A stretch of DNA of 64,000 nt from Orbicella faveolata. Its lineage: Eukaryota > Cnidaria > Anthozoa > Scleractinia > Merulinidae. Position 1 is the stretch's first letter; the number at the start of each line of letters is the position of its first letter. Below the pieces are notes generated by a model that saw only the letters and a list, made by a program, of their open reading frames with translations, had not been told where the DNA came from and did no database searches. Positions 58,812 to 64,000 of this stretch are shown in pieces. The DNA is taken from positions 287,809-351,808 of the forward strand of contig NW_018149995.1 of the NCBI RefSeq assembly GCF_002042975.1, written 5' to 3'. The translations under genes and the position numbers were made by a program.

Positions 58812-61800
58812 AAAAAAAGCCCTTTGGCTGCTGTTAGTGGTGCAGATCTGATTTGTCACATGACAGGTTCAGCTGTCCTGCTACATCCTTTCCAGTCTGT
58901 TAGACCATTCCATTTTTGTCATATTTTTATTGTTTATTTGTCGCTGTGAGTTTGCTTTAGGTTTGTTTGAGGACATAAAGTCAATTTGTCGAAGCGTTTT
59001 AGCTCTTTCTGCCATGCTCTATAATAATCTTGTTTTTTGAGCACATTTAACTATGTCAGTGTACTTTATACAGACTTAAAAAAATTAAGAAATAGGTAGA
59101 TCTTTGAAAATAGAACTAACCCAAAATGCCCACTACACATACATGTACATGTACATGCTCACTACATGTTCAATTAAGAGTTTCAACTAGTTAGAAATAC
59201 TAAAATATTAGTTCTCATGACATTGCTTAGAAAAAACAGTTTTAAGTAAAACTTTAAAGGACTCTTATCTGAGGAGTTTGCAGATTTAATATTAATAGTA
59301 CAGTAGTGAGTTCCTCAAAATGGGAGCAGCCTACGGAAATGCCTGGTGTCCATTTAAGAACGAGTCTCTATTTTGGTGATCTTGAGCAGGTGGTAGGAAG
59401 AAGATCATAGATTCCACAGCAGATAATATTTTTGTATATTCTGGATAAACAGAAGATAGTCCATACGGGATCTTGCAGGCCACAAGAAGGATTTTAAATA
59501 TTATTCTTGATTCAATAGGAAGCCAGAGTAGTTTGTTTATGGGATTTCATTCTAGTGAGTAGATGTGCTGTAGTGTTTCAGTTTATCCTCTTTATATTTG
59601 GGAATGCCATAGAGACGACTATTGCAGTAATGTACAAAACATCATGAAGTATTTAGTACGTTGACTTGGAGCTTGATGTTTTCTTTAGACAGTTATTTTC
59701 ATATTCTTCTTGTAGCTTAAGTCGCTTTCTTACAGTTGTCGTTTGCATGAGATTTGAGCATTAGATTCTTGTCTAGCGTAACGCCAGTTTATTATGTGTC
59801 AGGGTTTTTCCACAAGGGTCTTGCATCAACTGGAAATTAAGATAATGAAATTTACCTAGGTTTTTAAATAATTCTTAGTCAATGAAAAAACCTTACAATA
59901 AGTGAGTAGTTTGTCTCTTGAGAAATCCGAAAACAAATGTAACTGACTGCAGCATTAATTTTTACTTAATCCCAAAATCTCTACAATTATGAGACAGGGC
60001 ATAAATAATTTGTTTATTGACACCCTGTCAAATTTAACACAAGGTGTATGTTTTAAAGACAGTTATATGATTGTGTTTTTTGATGTTTCCCCAATCTTCT
60101 AACTGGAAGAAAAGTTACCTTTAAAAGCCTGTATATGATTGTATATTCCTTATTGAGATTCATGTACAAATTTAATAACTGGTAAAGTTGCTTGAGTCAC
60201 AATGAGTCGCAACAGTTACTGTCCTTTGTGAAGTTAGGTTTTTTTTGATTCTCATAAAGATAACTGAAATGCATGTGGGTAGTTACAAATAAGGTAATTT
60301 ATATTTTTGCCGCATTCATCTTTCAGAATCTTGCCACTGGGTCCAAGAACTTCAGTGAAACTTCACGGACACGATTTACATCTCACCTTTCAAAAAGCCT
60401 AGGTCTTCATGAGCAAGGCTGTGTAATCCTTCATGTCTTCCCTGTGAGTACAGAACCTAAAGACTAGCAGGATTATTCATGTACAGACTGGTTTGAAAAA
60501 ATGATTTAAACTTAGGCCATTGACATTGCTCACTGAGAATCCTATAAGAATTTTCTTCAACCTTCGTAGACCACTTAATTGTTGTATGGAAAAACAAGTT
60601 GATACTTACTTTTGAGTTCCAGTCACCTGCTTTCTTTTCTCTGTTTCTTCTTTTCCTTATTTCTTCTTTTTTTATCTTTGTCCCTAAAGCTTTCTTTGTG
60701 TTGTTTGCTCCCTCATTTGTCCATCTGTCCTTTTGACCTCTGTCTATTTGTTTGTTTACAAGTCTGTCTGAGTGTTCGTTTGTCTGTCTGTCTGTTTGTC
60801 TGTTGGTTAATTTATTCTCTTCATTCATTCCTTCCTTCCTTCCTTTGCTGCTGTCTTTTCTGATTGAAGATACAGTTTACCCGTAGCATGCAGTCTTGTG
60901 ATGTATTTTGAACTGCAGTCAAAACATTATTCTGAAACTTGACGGTTGATTTTTACAGATATCTCTCAGGAAGATCCAAGTTGAACTGTACTGTGAAAAA
61001 GACATGGTTAAGGCCATGGGGTCTGAGTGGGAACCTAATGTTTTTATTCCTGCCAATAAAATGATCCAAACCCTAGACAGCCCGGCCATGCAGCCATTCC
61101 TGCAGGAGTATAACATCACTGCATATGGTGTCAAGGTACATGAGTTATCATTTCATATTCCGTTGAATTATCACTATATTGTTTAAATGCCAGGTTGAAA
61201 TAAATGCTAGTGTTGGTCTAGAAGGTTGGAATTTATCGAAATGAACATCTCTGGCCTGTTTTTGAGGTCTGCATCTCAAATGAACATCAGTATCTTTAAA
61301 AAGTAGTGAGGTGAAAACAGTCAACTCCCGATAACTCAAACTTTCAGGAGAAATTGATGAAGCCTTGTCTTTTGAGTTTTCATGAGTTGAGACCAAATGA
61401 CTGGTGTAAATGTTATGGGAAACAAAAGAAAGCAAAGCAGCAGGAGAAGTGCAAGCACTACAAATGTTGCAGGTTTCAGAGGAAAAAAAATGTCAGCCTA
61501 CTGCTACAGAGTTTATTCAGTTAAATTTTTAGAGAAATAGGTTCAATGTTTTGGACTACAGAACTGATTGTTTTTAGTTGTCACATATTGACAAACATGG
61601 TGTGAGTTATCAAGGTTAAAGTTATATTTTAGAAAATGTTTAGGGAGGTGCGGTGGCCTCATGGTTTGTGGGCTCGTCTCCGGATCTTGTTCTTGGGCAA
61701 GACACTTTACTCTCACAGTGCCTCTCTCCACCCAGGTGTATAAATGGGTACCGGCGAACTTAATGCTGGGGGTAACCCTGTGATGGACTAGCATCCCATC

Positions 61801-63983
61801 CAGGGGGGAGTAGAAATACTCCTAGTCGCTTCATGCTACGGGAACCGGGATAAGCTCCAGCTTGATGGGCCACTTGGCTCGCATGCAGACTTTACCTTAG
61901 AAAATGTGTGAAAGGGAAACAAAAATTGCTTTGCGCTAGTGGCAGCAGGTTCAAGTTGTTGAGGGTTGGAGTTACCAAAAGTAAAATTACAATCAATGTA
62001 TGACAGAAATCCAGGGGTTATCAATTTTGGTTTCAGTTACCGTGAGGTTTGAGGTAGTGAGGGTTTGAGTTTTCGGGAGTCAACTGAGAGAAAACTCAAC
62101 TTTATTTAGTCAGGACACAGTGGCTAATCAGTAAAGTATGTTGCTGGATTTGTGATGAAAACTTTTTTCATTCTTTGCAGGACACCCCTGAGATAGACCT
62201 TGCAGTTTATCAAGAAATGTGGTTTCCGGTAGCAGTGGTGGCTGGTGTGACTGTTATTCTCATATTCCTGGCTATTGTTTGCTTGGTAAGTCACAACATA
62301 CCCACCCTTATGTCAAACATTTTTTCAGATCTCACTGTAAGTCAGTTTGCAGTTAGCTCTGCTATGAGATAACATTGTGGAACAGCCATATATTTTACTT
62401 CTGCTTTTCTTTTGGGGACATACAGAACTAAGCTACCTTTTCACATATATAGTAGGCAGCCAGTGTAATCAATTAACTAGAACTTAGTTGCAGTGTACCT
62501 GAGTTGCTGTACTATTATTGATTTTATTGGTTGATGTTCAATATTTCTTCAGCCAGGTTGTTAGTATACTGTTGCTAATTCCTGTCTTTATAATAGCTGT
62601 TTTGTCGGCGTCATCTGGAGGCCAGAGCTGAGGAAGAACACCGTGCAAAACACCATGACCCAGAGAAGCTCCTTTATCCTGCTATTGACCCCATAAATGC
62701 TGTGTCAGCAAGTATGATCCAGCCAGACCCAGGGAGAGTGTACAGTTTGCCTCCCAAACCAAGGAAGTGGAAAGGTTCTCAGCTCTCACTATCAGACAGG
62801 TTCGACATGTGAATTTTTCCATCTGGTTGGCATAAATTTCTTTTTGATCCAAAATTTAATGGTACAACACAATGATGATGATGACGTTTCTTTATTTTCA
62901 TGACTCATCTGCTTGAAACATTAGACATTGCAAGGAGAAAGTAGTTGTTGGTCCCACTCTCATTGGTGAAGCATTATTGATGTAAAGTTTTTATTGTGAT
63001 TATTTTGAAGACGTGTCTGAGGAACTCCTACAAACTTAAACTGTAGATTTAATAACCTTGCTTTGATTTTCAGGCGTGGCTCAAAAGCTTCGCTAGTTCT
63101 TGATCTCAGATCATCCTCGACTGAACTAGGAACCAGTTCTTCTGCCCCAAGTATTCTAGAAAGGTTTGGAAGGCATTTAGTAAAGAGTAATAACTGTATG
63201 AAAGTTTTGTTCTTGTCATAATGACAATTGCTTCTGAGATAGAAGTGAAAGTGCTTTTCTGGGGTAGAATTGACTGTTCTAGGGCACAGGGTGTTGTAAC
63301 TTCAAACATAACTTTAACTTCTCTATTATTGTGCACTATTTACAGAGTTAATTTACATGAGTATTATAACATATATATATATAAAGTTGTTTTATAGTTA
63401 TTGTATTTTGTAAATTTAGAAAAGCCTGACCAAGCGATCTTAGCTTAAGTTGTATCTTCCTCTGGAATGTTTGTGGTTGTACTCTAGAACTTTCTAAAAT
63501 ATGATAGTTTGGGATGAATGCTGTATTTAAATGTTGTAAATATTGTATATTTACAGCCCCACAGAGGAAAAGCTTGCTTCTAAATCCAGACCCTTGACTT
63601 GCAATGAATTAGAAGACTGTGTAAATAATGCCAAGCAACTTAATGCAGAATTCTGGGTGAGTTAAAATTGATACTGTATGACAAAATGGTTGGTGTCAGA
63701 CTGGTTTGGGAGATCTTGGAAACCTTCTTTGAACCCTTGCTTATCAATGGGCTCGTGCAAATTGTCAGGTTCCTCCAAACTCTCTCAAATGCTTGTATCA
63801 GGCAATGTAAATGTTTCTTTGAATGAATGTTTTGCTTTCAATTAACATTTTACTGCCATCAGACGATTTGACCAATGATTGTGCTTTCCTCATTTGTTTA
63901 GGAAATGCCCATGAATCACCCCCCTCCCGAGGAGAGGCTACCTGGTTCAAGTTACAGAAACAGATATCCATTTATTTTACCAA
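55992..63983 (+). CDS. PTPRR-like receptor tyrosine phosphatase, 3' end missing
   Basis: Member of the KIM-type phosphatases (PTPRR, PTPN5, PTPN7) that bind and dephosphorylate ERK and p38. Exons in window: 55992-56079, 56184-56440, 60327-60443, 60959-61135, 62181-62285, 62597-62799, 63074-63163, 63557-63656 and 63902-63983, in phase, about 406 codons. The start gives a hydrophobic signal peptide, MVVWFFEFIWLLWILTSSEA. An extracellular region follows; LGLHEQGCVILHVFP resembles the human juxtamembrane module. The membrane segment (about residues 230-248) is VAVVAGVTVILIFLAIVCL. The kinase-interaction motif is RRGSKASLVLDL (from residue 316), matching human RRGSNVSLTLDM including the PKA-site Ser. 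The catalytic domain begins NAEFWEMPMN and YRNRYPFILP; the rest, with the HCSAGIGRTG loop, lies off the right edge. Confidence 0.88.
56441..60326. other. Large intron 2 of the PTPRR-like gene
   Basis: Nearly 3.9 kb with no recognised exon. It contains CTAA microsatellite repeats at 58557-58584, the assembly gap 58654-58780, and scattered AT-rich sequence. A short unit (CTGCAGACAGTACTGTTTCG then GCCTTCTGGGCCTCATCAG) after the microsatellite looks like the end of a dispersed repeat cut by the gap. Confidence 0.6.
58654..58780. other. Assembly gap (run of N)
   Basis: Unknown bases, followed at once by about 29 T (58781-58809). The gap sits between a repeat end and the poly-T, so it probably hides part of a dispersed element. 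Frames drawn across it are meaningless. Confidence 0.98.
60760..60845. repeat. CTGT and CCTT microsatellites
   Basis: Imperfect TGTCTGTC/TTTGTCTG repeats at about 60760-60805, then CCTTCCTTCCTTCC at 60829-60845, in PTPRR-like intron 3. Confidence 0.85.
61647..61900 (+). mobile_element. SINE (family 1), least damaged copy
   Basis: In PTPRR-like intron 4. The head GGGAGGTGCGGTGGCCTCAT is A-box-like. The body follows with CTTGGGCAAGACACTTTACT, CACAGTGCCTCTCTCCACCC, GTGATGGACTAGCATCCC, GGGGGGAGTAGAAATACTCC and CTTGATGGGCCACTTGGC. It ends near CAGACTTTACCTTAG. It aligns with 42140-43288 and 50470-50690, both inverted, and shows the uninterrupted site GAGTAGAAATACTCC. Confidence 0.82.
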
Positions 63984-64000
63984 GTAAGTTTCGAGTGCTG

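Noticed and set aside
58571-58949. Frames running through the N run
   Set aside because: They consist of unknown bases and homopolymer.
1-64000. Retroviral, LTR, Polinton-like or toxin remnants
   Set aside because: Looked for polymerase, integrase, capsid and long direct terminal repeats; none seen. The only long direct repeat is the assembly-like duplicate in the KIAA0930 gene.

Overview
This is a eukaryotic, intron-rich nuclear window, most likely from a stony coral or a close anthozoan relative. The AT-rich introns are a few hundred bases to about 4 kb long with ordinary GT-AG ends. The proteins read as clear but diverged homologues of vertebrate single-copy genes, and the gaps hold short foldback elements and tRNA-derived SINEs of the kind common in cnidarian drafts. 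The assignment to coral is inference; no species marker is present. Two tracts of N (one base at 33826 and a run at 58654-58780) show it is a draft assembly.

Layout, left to right. UBE2M (NEDD8-conjugating enzyme, minus strand, last exon off the left edge) is head to head with FBXO47 (meiotic F-box protein, plus). After 3 kb of repeats comes a small three-exon MORN-repeat gene whose C-terminus resembles the complexin central helix. A doubtful two-exon candidate follows, then a CALHM-family channel gene (plus) with an in-frame TAG. GCC1 (golgin with a GRIP domain, minus, 11 exons) is head to head with a KIAA0930 homologue (plus, 14 exons). Four KIAA0930 exons are present twice on either side of a single N. 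That gene converges on SAAL1 (minus, 14 exons), which is head to head with TAF11 (plus, 4 exons) only 162 bases away. The right end holds a PTPRR-like receptor tyrosine phosphatase (plus), cut by the window edge just after the start of its catalytic domain.

I reconstructed exons by following reading phase across GT-AG sites and comparing with remembered human proteins. UBE2M, FBXO47, GCC1, KIAA0930, SAAL1 and TAF11 join in frame with no unexplained phase break, at lengths close to the human proteins except SAAL1, which is about 100 residues longer. The genes do not form a pathway. The three head-to-head pairs (UBE2M/FBXO47, GCC1/KIAA0930, SAAL1/TAF11) probably share promoters.

The mobile content is almost all non-autonomous DNA elements and SINEs. 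Notable ones are a Mutator-like (MULE) element with tandemly repeated termini, a near-perfect 8-base target duplication and a transposase remnant; a SINE split by an ATCGAT-rich palindromic element with a 7-base duplication; a pogo-like MITE; and several perfect foldbacks in introns. I saw no retroviral, LTR or Polinton-like element, no CRISPR array and no convincing tRNA or rRNA gene.
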